From Saccharomycopsis fibuligera x Saccharomycopsis cf. fibuligera (taxonomy: Eukaryota; Ascomycota; Saccharomycetes; Ascoideales; Saccharomycopsidaceae), in NCBI GenBank assembly GCA_001936135.1, contig CP012810.1:4030001-4094000 (forward strand): a stretch of 64,000 nt of DNA, given 5' to 3'. Shown here piece by piece: positions 1 through 10,444 of this stretch. The position numbers and the translations under genes were made by a program. The first letter of the stretch is position 1, and every line of letters begins with the position of its first letter. The notes under the pieces are model-generated. The model saw only the letters and a list, made by a program, of their open reading frames with translations. It ran no database searches and had not been told where the DNA came from.

Positions 1-994
1 CAGGGTGGACCGCTGTTGCCTGTTTCTCTCCTTGCTTCCTTCGTCTAGCACTGAGATTACTCGCACCGCAGAATGCTAATGCTAATTTTAGCTTTGGCGG
101 CGGCGGCGGCTGCCGCTGCTGCTGCTGCTGCTGCTCTACGCAATTCTCACAATCATTCGTGCAAACGGGGCAAAAGTGGCCGGACACTTCATCCAGCAAT
201 ATACACACAAGGATGCAGAGGTAAACATCAACAGACACCCAAAGACACCGGTAGATAGAAAAGGCAAATATACGGCATATCGCGTAAAGAATATTCTTTT
301 GAAACCAGCGGGCCCAAGCTTGTTGCTCATGTGGTGATGTGTAGTGCTGTATCAACCTCGGCTACCAGACATCGCTATAGACAAGCTGACTTGTAGTGGT
401 GGTGGTGGCGGTGGTGGTGTGGCGCGTGTGTGGTAATGACAATTGCAACTGCCAAGGCATTTTTTTTTCTATTTTTACCTCCGCCTTAGGCACTGGAGAA
501 ATCGAAGCTGCAGAGACCTATAAAGTTTACAAGAGTACCAGATAAACTTGACCAATTTCAGTGCAAGGAGTCAAGAGACTCTGGAGTAATGCCAGCAGGG
601 AAAAGCTTGAGCTGAAGCTTGTCTATGCTCTTATCTGAGCTCTTTATAGAGTTTGCGACTTCATATATGCCTTGTGACACTGCGCTAGTAAAGCGTCTTG
701 GACTACAGGGATAAAGAATGTGACGATAAGGATAAATATATATATATATATATTACTATAGCTGGCTAAAGTGTGACACTTACAGCTGTCAATGCTATAT
801 TATAGTGCGATACTGTGCTATTAATAATGATCCCGAATTTGTGCTTTGCGTGCGTATCCTGGCCCAGGCGTAGATACTTTCATTCAAAGAAAGCCAGAGC
901 TGCCATCATCACGATGGTAATAATGATGAAGACAACAATACCCCAATTCGAAAAGTTTTCCATTTTTGTCAACTTTGTTGTCACAACTCTGTTG
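1..994. other. Intergenic left edge with simple repeats
   Basis: No credible gene is seen. The stretch holds a GCN/GCT trinucleotide run at about 96-136, a GGT-rich patch at about 396-424 and a (TA)n run at about 737-754. A short frame through the GCN run would encode poly-Ala and looks like a repeat artefact. The part next to 995 is the 3' flank of the minus-strand oxidoreductase gene. Confidence 0.6.
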
Positions 995-2500
995 TCACAA
1001 CTTGGAACCACTCGTACTGGTTTCCCCTTCGCCAAACTTTAACCCCAAGATTTTATTCACTTTACTGACTTTATAATCTTGATAGCTTCTAAGAACCCCG
1101 GGGTTATCAATCAAAATTTCCCCATTTTTGCTCTGTACGCAATTTTTACTGCCAATGACAATTGCCATCTTGTCTAGTGGCCACTTTCCCCCTGGCGGGA
1201 ATTTTGCAAGTGGCGGTAACGCATCATACTGTTCTTGGTCCTGATGCTGCTGTTGCAAGTCTTTGGCGAGTTCCTGAAGTATGATGTTACTAGCGGCAAT
1301 ATCAGCGGTTCTGATGGCAACACCAGCTTTTTTGATCACCCCAAGTTGCGGGAGGTCGCCAATGGCAAATATGTTTTTGAACGTTTTTGCTTCACCGGCC
1401 CCAGTCCCCGCTGCCGCCACAATTTGAAGATTCTGGTTAACCTGCACTTCATCTTTGCCAACAATCACATCTTTGAAATGTTTGTTTTGAAGATAACTGA
1501 TATTATTACGGTGATAATTGCACCATAAGTTCAATTCACTGTACAATGTTTTCCCATTAGTGGTTTGCAAGCTTGTAGGATTACCACTTTCTTCATCAAC
1601 AATTTCTTTAGCAATTCGAGTATTCAAATTCAATTCAATTCCCAATTCTTGCAATTTGCACTTCATTTGATGCTTATAGTCTGAGGAAAGTAATGGCTCT
1701 GGAGGTAATGTTGAATGTGGATGAATTAAAGTGATTTGTTTTCCAGGATATTGTTGCTTGATTTCTCCGGCTACTTCGATGCCAAGGGCCCCACCGCCAA
1801 TAATGGAAATTTTGTCATTGGTGCGGATTCTGGTGTTTGAAGCCTGCATTTCTTGAACAAACTCATTATGAGTTACGGCAAGGGGATCAAATGGCCAATT
1901 TCTAGCTCGGCCGCTAGCAAGAATACAATAATCAAATTCAAGTTCTTGCTGCTGTTGCTTTTGAGACTGTGGTTGTTCATTTCCCTCGTTGCTAAGAAAT
2001 TGTGATGGGGTTCGATTTTTAATAAGTTTCTGTTGAGTATAACTAGCAAATTGTGGCAGCAAATTAGTGACGTAGCCCTGAATGAAATTCAACTTGATAT
2101 TTGAATTTTTGAGGATTTTCTCTCCTCGTGCACCAATATGGAATGTGGCATTAGAAGCAGCAGTGCTGGCGGCGCTATTGGTGGAAATACTGCTTGGCCC
2201 AAGTTTCACACTATCCCATTGTATCCCATATTCACTCACATCAACATAGGCCAGCTTGGCAAACTGGGGATCCAAGATTAATTTAGGAATAGCCATTATG
2301 TTGATAAATCCGGATCTCGGATCAATTAATGTAATTTCGAATTTTTTGCCATATAGTGGGTTTTCGTTGTCGGTGTTTGCTGCCGTCGTTGAGGCGGACA
2401 GCGTTGTTTTAGTAGTTGTCAAGCTAGTAAGCTTGAGCAAGTTCTTTATGGCAGCAAGGCCGCCATAAGAACCACCTACCACGAGAATCTTGCAAGTCAT
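995..2500 (-). CDS. AIF/NDH-2-type FAD-NAD(P)H oxidoreductase with C-terminal SKL
   Basis: This 501-residue two-dinucleotide-fold flavoprotein resembles the AIF1/NDH-2 (pyridine nucleotide-disulfide oxidoreductase) family. Residues 7-14 (VVGGSYGG) form the FAD-binding loop. A second nucleotide motif, IIGGGALGIEVAGE, lies near residue 235, and a FAIGD motif that closes the FAD site lies near 382. The final three residues are Ser-Lys-Leu, a canonical PTS1 peroxisomal import signal, preceded by a Ser/Thr/Gly-rich tail. No mitochondrial presequence or membrane segment is obvious. It is divergent from and clearly homologous to the gene at 3426, whose product lacks SKL. Low-complexity Q/T/S inserts are present. 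The electron acceptor and substrate cannot be told from sequence, and the peroxisomal location is an inference from the last three residues. Confidence 0.85.
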   Translation of the reverse strand: MTCKILVVGGSYGGLAAIKNLLKLTSLTTTKTTLSASTTAANTDNENPLYGKKFEITLIDPRSGFINIMAIPKLILDPQFAKLAYVDVSEYGIQWDSVKLGPSSISTNSAASTAASNATFHIGARGEKILKNSNIKLNFIQGYVTNLLPQFASYTQQKLIKNRTPSQFLSNEGNEQPQSQKQQQQELEFDYCILASGRARNWPFDPLAVTHNEFVQEMQASNTRIRTNDKISIIGGGALGIEVAGEIKQQYPGKQITLIHPHSTLPPEPLLSSDYKHQMKCKLQELGIELNLNTRIAKEIVDEESGNPTSLQTTNGKTLYSELNLWCNYHRNNISYLQNKHFKDVIVGKDEVQVNQNLQIVAAAGTGAGEAKTFKNIFAIGDLPQLGVIKKAGVAIRTADIAASNIILQELAKDLQQQHQDQEQYDALPPLAKFPPGGKWPLDKMAIVIGSKNCVQSKNGEILIDNPGVLRSYQDYKVSKVNKILGLKFGEGETSTSGSKL

Positions 2501-3425
2501 TGGTTGGATAACTAATCGGTTGGCTGAATGAATGGACGGACGAACGAACGAATGTCGATGTGTATGAATAGCACAAAGGAACCACTAGCTAAGGTAAGAA
2601 AATCTTGGCATTGAATTATAGCCAAAAAATTGTGTGCCAATGAAGTAGAAAATCACATATACACACCTTTCAAGTTGATATCTTGGTGTAATAGTGGCCC
2701 ACAGGTGGTATTTATTTATTTTCCGTTCTGGTTTATTGTTATTTTTATTTTTTGTTTTTTTACACTTCTCATCGGCCGAACTATGCCTCAAGCAGCCGCG
2801 TTTGCGGTAACAGCAGACAATATTGGGACATAAGCGGTGATATAAATGTAAAGTCCGAGAGATCTTTACATTTTTGACTAGAGTGGATTATACCCGGTAC
2901 TATCTCCGGTGATATAGCTGAAAAAAATCATGGAAGTTGCTCTATAAAGCATACATTGGCCAAAGACGGGTGGTGGACTTAAGTGGTTCTGTGGAGCTGT
3001 ACTCCGCAACTAAGCAAATTTATTTAGTTAGCCCCGCTGCCTGAATGATGGGGTTTATAGTTGCAAACATTGGCAAAAAAAAAACACACACACACACACT
3101 TGATTGTAACTCTTGAATACGCTTTAACTGGCGCTGAGAAAATTGCTGAATTACTGGCTTTTGTATAACGTTGACACGGGGTGTGATATACATGCGTGGT
3201 TATGCATTAAATTGCGGTGAGACACCCTGCAACACCCCACACACCCGCTTTTCGCTTAAATTTCATCAAATAATTTCGGGATAACTGACTGCCAGCAATC
3301 TTGATATTTATTCTTCAATATCTGCTGTTGCTGAAATAAACGTTGTGTACTGGAAATCCTGATGCAGAATTAGATAAGCATAGCATATTAGATATCTACC
3401 AATCTTTAAACAACCACATCGAAAA
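2501..3425. promoter_or_regulatory. Shared divergent promoter of the two oxidoreductase genes
   Basis: This 925-bp region separates two head-to-head paralogues. It holds a perfect 10-bp inverted repeat (AAATGTAAAG at 2844-2853 and its complement at 2864-2873). A 10-bp direct repeat CGGTGATATA occurs at 2835-2844 and 2907-2916. CGG and CCG triplets 8 bp apart near 2895-2910 are the kind of spacing bound by Zn2Cys6 regulators. A (CA)n run lies near 3091-3100. That these act as operators is inference. Confidence 0.4.
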
Positions 3426-4799
3426 ATGACTGCATCAGTAGCACGAATTCTTATCATTGGCAACTCATATGGTGGCATGTCCGCCTTGAAGTCATTCCTC
3501 AAGCATACAGAGTCTGTCACTTCACAGAAATTCGATATCACAGTAATTGATCCACGAGCTGGTTTCATCAACATTATGGCTATGCCGAAAGCTATAATCG
3601 ATGTTCAATTTGCCAAAGATACGTTTATTGACTTATCACAATATGGTGTCATTTGGGATTCTATACTGCTTCATCATGATGATTTTGATTCCAATGGTGA
3701 AAAGTACAATCAAGTGTTGAGACAAACTGCGACCAAAGATTTTCATTACGGGAACTACAGTACAAAACATAAAATCAACGGTGACAATGTCAAGTTACAC
3801 TTTGTGCAGGGCTACGTCACCAAGTTACACGCTAATAAAGTTGAATATACCACGGGCAAGCTCACCAAGCAGAACACTCCTCAACAGTTTTCAACTAAAA
3901 AAGTAAGCTCAAGCACTCTCAACAACATCATTGATTTTGACTATTGCATTGTGGCTAGTGGAAGAGGCAGAAATTGGCCATTTGACCCAATTGGAGCCAA
4001 CAGGGAAGAATTTGCTCAAGAGATGCAAGTAAGCTTAGATGCACTCGAGAAATCCAAACATATTTCTGTCATCGGTGGTGGGGCCCTTGGGATTGAAATT
4101 GCTGGCGAAGTGAAATATCATTATCATGACTCCAAACAAGTTGAGTTGGTTCACCCGCATTCATCATTGCCCCCTGAACCCCTTGTTCCTGATGAATTCA
4201 AGGCAAAGGTCTTGGACGCTATCAAGGAGCAAGATATTGCGGTGAAATTGAATTCTAGAGTGAAGGAAATTGATGGTCAATGGGTGCTTAGTAAAACTAA
4301 CCCAGTCGATAATGAACCAATGCAAAGTGATTTGCATTACTGGTGCAATTATCATAAAAATAATATCCAGTTTTTGGAAAATGCTGATGAAAAGCTGTTC
4401 CCGTGGGTGCGCTCTCATGGCGATGAAGTTGCGGTGACAGAGTTTTTAGAAGTCAAAAAGACTGATACAGAAAGTTATAGTCATATTTTTGCCATTGGAG
4501 ATATCAGCAATTTACCGGTACTTAAGACTGCTGGCGGGGCTTTTAGGCAGGGGGAAATTGCCGCTAATAATATTTTCCAACATATTATCACTGATGGTAA
4601 TAATGATAAAGTAGATTATCAAAAGTTCCCATTTAGTGACTGGCCATTGCATGCTATGGTGTTGTTGGTGGGAGGCGACAAGTCAGTGTATAGCCAGGCT
4701 GATGGTAAGATTACGTTGAATGATGACGCAATCTTGAAATTATACAAGGATTACAGAAATTCTAATATTAATGAAGTTTCTGGTCTTAAAAGGGACTGA
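3426..4799 (+). CDS. AIF/NDH-2-type FAD-NAD(P)H oxidoreductase, paralogue without SKL
   Basis: This 457-residue homologue of the product of 995-2500 shares the same block order. It has an N-terminal IIGNSYGGM FAD loop (residues 9-17), the conserved DPRAGFINIMA segment, a VIGGGALGIEIAGE nucleotide motif near residues 214-228, and FAIGD near 355. It ends GLKRD, where the divergent partner continues into a tail ending SKL, so the two products probably differ in location. Ser-11 of the partner's GGSYGG loop is kept, but the preceding Gly is Asn here, which may weaken FAD binding or tune it. The start is the first ATG of the open frame and aligns with the partner's start. Function is assigned at family level only. 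Confidence 0.85.
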   Translation: MTASVARILIIGNSYGGMSALKSFLKHTESVTSQKFDITVIDPRAGFINIMAMPKAIIDVQFAKDTFIDLSQYGVIWDSILLHHDDFDSNGEKYNQVLRQTATKDFHYGNYSTKHKINGDNVKLHFVQGYVTKLHANKVEYTTGKLTKQNTPQQFSTKKVSSSTLNNIIDFDYCIVASGRGRNWPFDPIGANREEFAQEMQVSLDALEKSKHISVIGGGALGIEIAGEVKYHYHDSKQVELVHPHSSLPPEPLVPDEFKAKVLDAIKEQDIAVKLNSRVKEIDGQWVLSKTNPVDNEPMQSDLHYWCNYHKNNIQFLENADEKLFPWVRSHGDEVAVTEFLEVKKTDTESYSHIFAIGDISNLPVLKTAGGAFRQGEIAANNIFQHIITDGNNDKVDYQKFPFSDWPLHAMVLLVGGDKSVYSQADGKITLNDDAILKLYKDYRNSNINEVSGLKRD

Positions 4800-5130
4800 C
4801 GAATGAGGGGCATGAAATTGCTGCGGTGACTGGTTCGTTCGGTTCTCATTAATGCATTATTGTATTTTGTATAATTGCACTGTAAATGCATGAAACAATG
4901 TTGAAACGCTGTGCTTATTATTTTTTGCTGAACTGGCCTAGTAGTTTTTGATAAAAATCCAATCATGCTATTTGCTCATTGGCGACATGCCATAGTGCTA
5001 TTTCTGTCAAACCAAGTGGCGCGCTATGTTTGCAGCAAACAATCCACTTAGCTTAAAGCTTTGTCTTATTTCTTGCCAAACGAGGCTTTTCGAATAATCA
5101 AACAGAAGGAAGATTTAAAAAAATCAAAAA
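4800..5130. other. Intergenic, 3' flanks of oxidoreductase gene and tRNA
   Basis: No gene is seen here. The last bases next to the tRNA (minus strand) are A/T-rich; the run of T expected downstream of a Pol III gene appears on the plus strand as the A-rich stretch at about 5116-5130. Confidence 0.5.
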
Positions 5131-5204
5131 TGATTTCGCCCAGGATCGAACTGGGGACGTTCTGCGTGTTAAGCAGATGCCATAACCAACTAGACCACGA
5201 AACC
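5131..5204 (-). tRNA. tRNA-Val (AAC)
   Basis: On the minus strand the sequence folds as a full cloverleaf of 74 nt. The acceptor stem is GGTTTCG paired with CGAAATC and followed by discriminator A. The D arm contains the A-box-like TGGTCTAGTTGG. The anticodon stem TCTGC/GCAGA holds the loop TTAACAC, so the anticodon is AAC. The T arm CCCAG-TTCGATC-CTGGG contains the B box. There is no intron. Inverted repeats and LTR-like sequence lie just upstream (higher coordinates), a usual landing zone for yeast retroelements. Confidence 0.95.
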
Positions 5205-5274
5205 TCCTATTACCCTGATTTTTTTTGTACTCCATTAGTGACTATCAGCAGCTTTATGCATATTTTTTTTTCGC

Positions 5275-5422
5275 TGTCCCAGCTCAATTCCTTATTTATA
5301 TGTAACTTTTTCCAGAGTTTATAAGATTCTATTTGCTCGTTTATATAGAAATAATAAATCGATATTGTGTGTGAAAAAAAAAAAAAAAGAGTTACATATA
5401 AATAAGAAATTGAGCTGGGACC
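5275..5422. repeat. 148-bp unit with 32-bp terminal inverted repeats
   Basis: The arms at 5275-5306 and 5391-5422 are reverse complements at 30 of 32 positions. They enclose about 84 bp that includes an A15 run and a TATATA-like stretch. The unit has the size and shape of a small non-autonomous inverted-repeat element (MITE-like). No target-site duplication is evident at its edges, so it could instead be an inverted duplication of flanking sequence. It lies about 70 bp upstream of the tRNA-Val gene. Confidence 0.5.
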
Positions 5423-5423
5423 G

Positions 5424-6440
5424 TGTTAGAGTATAGTGACTAGATCTGCTACCCATACCTGAGGTTGTCTCCTCTGAGTAGCACTGGTTAGATTAGTCTC
5501 TCTTCTAGTAGTGAAGGGTAGCCACTTACTGAGATCTTAGTTACGTAATGAAACTTAGCTGAGTAATGAAATTGGACTTATATTCCTTCCTTTTATTATA
5601 AACTATATCACTAAATAAAAACATTCTGTTTTTCAGACTATATATAATAATTTCATTCCTCACCCATAATGCTCAGGTGATGAAAATTTTCCTCCACATC
5701 TTTGATGTTGTTCTCCTTAGCAACTATGCGTGCGCCCAAATGTTCTCGGCCGCAAAAGGCAGTTTACCAAGAATAAAAGATTATACCAAATGAACGGTAT
5801 GAAAGACGTTAATTGGTATAAATCCAACAGACCGCCTCATCCTTCCATCCAGTGATACACGAGAATTAATCCAGGTCGACAACTACTTGATATTTCAAAA
5901 GAAATACTCCCGCCTACGGAAAGATAAGGACTTTGATTGGAAAACCATTCCAATCTCTAGTCTTGTTTACTACATCACCACGGTAATGAATTAGATAACA
6001 CATCAGTGTTTTCTTAGTGAGTGGAAGATGGTATTGAAGTGAGAATTATCTGTCGCCAACAAAACAATGCCCCTCAACTAAAATAAAATATCAGCCATCC
6101 TAGACTAAAATTTCTGCTATATCTATCCCAAATCCAACAGATCCGCTAAATTTTAACTAATACTAACGAGGTTTTGTCGCGCAGCGATTTAAAGTTATTG
6201 GTTATGTTGAAAAATTTTTAACAATTGCATAACAGTCAGCCAATGATATTCTTGATAACCATTTTATCTTTACTTCCAGTTCAACCTTATTCGTTAGACA
6301 GACTATATAAAGAGGGCTCAACTCCATATTTCTTAGAAACCAGATTTACTTATTTGAATAAAGGCATTTTTATCTTTATAAGTAGCTGATTAGCTGTACC
6401 GAGAACTACCGAAAAGACCAGAGGTTTTCACTTATATTTT
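5424..6440 (+). mobile_element. Possible LTR-retrotransposon remains (fossil)
   Basis: A TGTTAG-type start at 5424, upstream of a tRNA gene, is followed by LTR-like A/T-rich sequence. A second LTR-like stretch begins with TGTTGA at 6205 and has a TATA box (ACTATATAAAGAGGG) near 6302-6316. No recognisable gag or pol coding sequence remains. The element, if real, is heavily decayed and old. The family (Ty1/copia-like) and both ends are guesses from end motifs only. Confidence 0.2.
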
Positions 6441-7830
6441 ATAATTTATACATTTTTATGCGTTTTTGACTCGGTGCCAATTATTGCTAATTATAAAGCC
6501 TTAAATTTCGATATAATTACATAGTAAGACTTATAGCAATATTGGGTTGAATCATATATAAGCAATAATCAGATTAAATGGAATAAGTATTATAGATGAA
6601 CTATCAATATTAGTAAAATGAAATTCAATGTAAAATATGCAATATGTTATAAGCGATTTGCATATAGTAGAACAAGAAAATGATATAAAACACTGAAAAT
6701 ATACTACAAGTCTGGATATAACACTTAGAAGCCAAACACCACAATTAAAAAACTTTTCCTTTTATCACCCCAATTTACAGTTTTTTGAGAAACAGTGTTC
6801 TCAACAATAAGAAAAGTTATCTTTATGTGTGCAAAGGGAAAAGAAGGTTGCAGGAAAATATCAGAATAATATGGCGAGTATAATAAAACAAAAAAGTCTG
6901 TTCGTCCTTTCTTTTGCAGAATTTTTCAGTTGATTCTTGGTGTACATTAATTATCAATAACTAGCATCTCTAGAATCTTTTTCTTTTTTTTTTTTTTCAG
7001 GAATGGGAATTTATTTATTCATTTGTCTAGCTTAATACATTCTATTCTTCTACATATCCTTTTTTCTTTATGGGGTACAATCTGTAGACAAAACTCTCAT
7101 GGTGATAATACAGATGACAGTTTGTGATGGAGGGCAAGCTCAAAATTCTATTGGATGAGTTGTATCCATGGAAATCCTTCATGATTTCAGTCGTATGCTG
7201 CAACATAGATGAAACCATATCTTATCAATCGGCGAAGCGTGTTGCTCGACTCGCAGAATCGTGGCTTTTGCCCTGTGATTTCACTGTAAAGATTATGCTA
7301 CTCCATTATATCTCAAACAATGCAAAACATGGATATGGAGCGTATATAGCACCTTTGTTATAATATAGCGATTTGTTGGATAGCAAATTGATGGTAAATA
7401 CTAAAATATTGCTGACAATTATTTAATGGAAAATGTTCAGTGACGCACATTTATGCATATACACGCAGGTTTTGTGTCAAGCCACAGTACCGTATTCTCG
7501 TATTCCCTCTTCTCATACAAGTTACACCGTTATACTACACTGCTTTACTATGATATTTACATTACTCAATTGCAATTGGGTTCATCATGAAACTGCAAGG
7601 GGCTTTGACAAGCTCTGATGTACGGCACTCGTGTACCACGTATAATGCCGAGATGTATATATATCACGATGCGTAGCATAGTCTTGAAGAATATTGCTAG
7701 GAATTAAACAATCTCAACATCCATATTTCTACGTTATTATTCTATTGTCCTTCTCCAAATACTGCTTTCATCTTTCGCTGCTGTGCTACAAATAATCGGA
7801 ATATCCTGCTAATAACATTAACATAGAATA
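6441..7830. other. Gene-poor A/T-rich region upstream of SEC2
   Basis: Nothing with recognisable coding potential is seen. Short open frames at 7124-7363 (79 codons) and 7433-7618 resemble no family known to me. A poly-T run lies at about 6984-6998. The last few hundred bases should contain the SEC2 promoter. Confidence 0.4.
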
Positions 7831-9921
7831 ATGGCTGCTGCTATTGACTTCCGTGTGCAAAGCGACGCACTTATTAATGAGTTCGAGGAACTTAAGTTGA
7901 CTCTCGAGGCTCAAATTGCGCAGAATAATGAGTTGATAATCTATAAAGAGAAATACCAAGACCTTATCTTGGATTTCAATGATATCAACAGCGAATATGA
8001 TGCACTAATCAAAAAAGATGCTCTGATAGCTCAAGAGTTGCACCAGTTGAGAAACGAAACGGAAAAGTTGTCTAGTGAATTATTCAACGAGGCTAACAAT
8101 ATGGTCAGTATTGAAAGAGCTAAAGCCCACAAGTACAGCCAAGAGGCAAAACTTTTGAAAAATGAAATCACTGAACAGAAACTTATCATGAAAATGTATG
8201 AGCATCAGTTACAGTCCTTGAAAGAAACCGTCGCTCAGCTTCAAAATGAAAATGATGACATGAAATCAAAAATTGAAAAGGCCGGTTTTGCTTCTCCATT
8301 CATCCACAATGATGACAATGCTTATGTTAATGAAGACCACAACAAAAAGTTATTGGCAAATATTTTGTTTACTCCCACAGTACAAGCCCTCAGACACGAT
8401 TTGAGGTTTTATCATAGCTTTATCGATTACATTCATGCTAACCAGTTGCTTTTCAATACCAAAGCTCAACCAGATTACAAAGACGCTTACTTCTTTAAAC
8501 GGTTGTTGGTGGAAGATATTGATCCAACTTTGAACTTGGAAACCGCTCAAACATTATCTTTCTTCCAAAAGAAGAACGTTTACAACTCTGTTCTTAACCA
8601 GGCGATCCGTATTGAGCCATTCTCCAGCTCTAATGATAAATTAGTTAAGAGAGCCAAAGTTGGCGGCTTTACCTCTGGTGATAAACTTCAGAATAATGTC
8701 ATTTTTATGTCTAAAAAATGTTGTTCGTTGTGCAGTGAGGACAGAAATGATACGTTGGAGCATGCTAGACTTTACTCTTTAAAAACAATTCCAAGCAAAA
8801 AAACATCTCCAAGCTTAACTTCCAGAATGTTTATGGCTAACGTTGACCCAATATCCAATATTGAGTTGCCATTATGCAACTACTGCTTATCTAGAGTTAG
8901 AGCTGTTTGTGACTTGGTTGGATTCCTAAACTCTATCCAAAAAGGCGTAATTCATATATCGAAAGAAGACAAAGTTTCAGCCAAAAGAGTTTACCTTGAG
9001 TTGAATAGACACAGAGCTAAGTTGTTTTGGAACAGAGTTGGGGTGGCTCACTTAGACAGTTTATTTATTGAAAATACTTCATTTTCTGAGAAGCAGTTGG
9101 ACCTAGATTACACATTTAGTCAATTAACCATGTCCCCAGAATTATCAAGAAACTCTTCTCCAAGCATTTCTGTTTCTAGAATATCATCACCAGCACTTTC
9201 ATCACCAGAGCTTGATTCGCCATTGGGTGACTATAAGACTGAGCTCTCATCAGTTTCTTCAAGTCCAATAATCATGAAAGACTATAATAAAATCGTTTAC
9301 CATGAGCATTCCGCAATTAGTGATACTGATTCTGAATCCCTGAAGGACTTTGAAATAGTATCTAGAAATGTTAACAAGATTGATGTTGCTCCAAAACCCT
9401 TGAAATTTGGACCATCTATAATGGAGAAAACTATAATGCAGTCCCCTACTAAAGAGGAACAGGAATCAAAACAACTTGCCAATCCGTTGAAAGTTGTAAA
9501 ACAGGTCACTGCTACAGCTGTTACTGCTGCTTCAGCCGAAAAAAAATCTGCAGCACCTTCTCTAAAAGCCTCTCCAATAATCGAAGCTGGAATTTGCAGT
9601 TCACCATCAAATATTGAGCTCAAGTGCGCTTCTCCAATCATTGTAAACCCAAAAGCTAGTCCAGCAGAAATAGAAACTCTTCTTTCTGAAAAATGCGACA
9701 CAGTTGACTTGGATGATATTAAGTTGGGTGATATTTTTCAATTTGATGAATTATTACAGGAAAGTGAAGTTTTCGGGGCTCTAGCTAACGAGGCTATTGA
9801 AAATCATAAAAATTTGACTGCAGATTTTGAAAATGTTGTTAAAGACATTGCTGCTGCTAAATCAAATGAAAAATGTGCTTTTGTTGTTCAAAAAGAGCAA
9901 TTCACGGATATCACATTATAA
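7831..9921 (+). CDS. SEC2: Sec2-type guanine nucleotide exchange factor for the Rab Sec4
   Basis: This 696-residue protein begins with a long coiled coil (about residues 10-150). It contains the Sec2/Rabin8 GEF signature ELFNEANNMV, in which a Rab GTPase is pried open. The middle region has paired Cys motifs (CSLC near 299-302, and CNYCLSRVRAVCDLVGFL further on) like the C-terminal domain of Rabin8. The rest is Ser-Pro-rich with many SP sites (SSPSISVSRISSPALSSPE), a likely phospho-regulated tail. In yeast, Sec2 rides secretory vesicles to the bud tip or exocyst, recruited by Ypt31/32-GTP, and activates Sec4. A YPT31 gene lies 36 kb away in the same window. The length is close to that of S. 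cerevisiae Sec2 (759). Confidence 0.93.
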   Translation: MAAAIDFRVQSDALINEFEELKLTLEAQIAQNNELIIYKEKYQDLILDFNDINSEYDALIKKDALIAQELHQLRNETEKLSSELFNEANNMVSIERAKAHKYSQEAKLLKNEITEQKLIMKMYEHQLQSLKETVAQLQNENDDMKSKIEKAGFASPFIHNDDNAYVNEDHNKKLLANILFTPTVQALRHDLRFYHSFIDYIHANQLLFNTKAQPDYKDAYFFKRLLVEDIDPTLNLETAQTLSFFQKKNVYNSVLNQAIRIEPFSSSNDKLVKRAKVGGFTSGDKLQNNVIFMSKKCCSLCSEDRNDTLEHARLYSLKTIPSKKTSPSLTSRMFMANVDPISNIELPLCNYCLSRVRAVCDLVGFLNSIQKGVIHISKEDKVSAKRVYLELNRHRAKLFWNRVGVAHLDSLFIENTSFSEKQLDLDYTFSQLTMSPELSRNSSPSISVSRISSPALSSPELDSPLGDYKTELSSVSSSPIIMKDYNKIVYHEHSAISDTDSESLKDFEIVSRNVNKIDVAPKPLKFGPSIMEKTIMQSPTKEEQESKQLANPLKVVKQVTATAVTAASAEKKSAAPSLKASPIIEAGICSSPSNIELKCASPIIVNPKASPAEIETLLSEKCDTVDLDDIKLGDIFQFDELLQESEVFGALANEAIENHKNLTADFENVVKDIAAAKSNEKCAFVVQKEQFTDITL

Positions 9922-10444
9922 GCTAATAGTATATAATACTTTCCTGAAGAGTTTTTGATAAGCCCTTTCAACTTGCGTTATTATTTTAGTTCTTTCTTTT
10001 CCATATTTTTGATTTTATTTATTTTTCTTTTACTTTAGACTCCACTTGCTGTTTTACATTTTTTATCTTGCCCGTTATAGACGTTATAGACAATTATAGA
10101 TACCCCTTACTAGACATTCCAAAATACATCATAGACCATTGCGTATACCTGAATACACAGTATTCACTAAACTTGTCCACTTCTTTTCTTCAATAAGCTC
10201 CACCCCGAGTCATATACTGGTGAGTTGTCGATGTTGAGAATTGTGCGTGGGCTGCCGAGATTCCCATTTACCCGGCAGATATCGGAGCATCCAGCAGGCG
10301 AGGTTAGTCGCCACTACGGATTTATTTTCAATATCTCCATCGCCATCTGCTTCACCTTAGGCAAGAGAGACCATTAATAATCCAGGCAATACACTAGCCA
10401 ACCTCACCCACACCACCATTACCATATACCAAACTATCCCCAGC
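9922..10444. other. SEC2 3' flank and PIM1 promoter
   Basis: The stretch has T-rich SEC2 3' sequence and then the PIM1 upstream region. A perfect 9-bp tandem duplication (GTTATAGAC at 10074-10082 and 10083-10091) and a CTGCCG/CGGCAG inverted pair (10252-10257 and 10273-10278) are visible. No gene is seen. Confidence 0.5.

Noticed and set aside
73-258. Short frame with a poly-Ala run
   Set aside because: It is created by a GCN/GCT repeat; the rest has no family resemblance.
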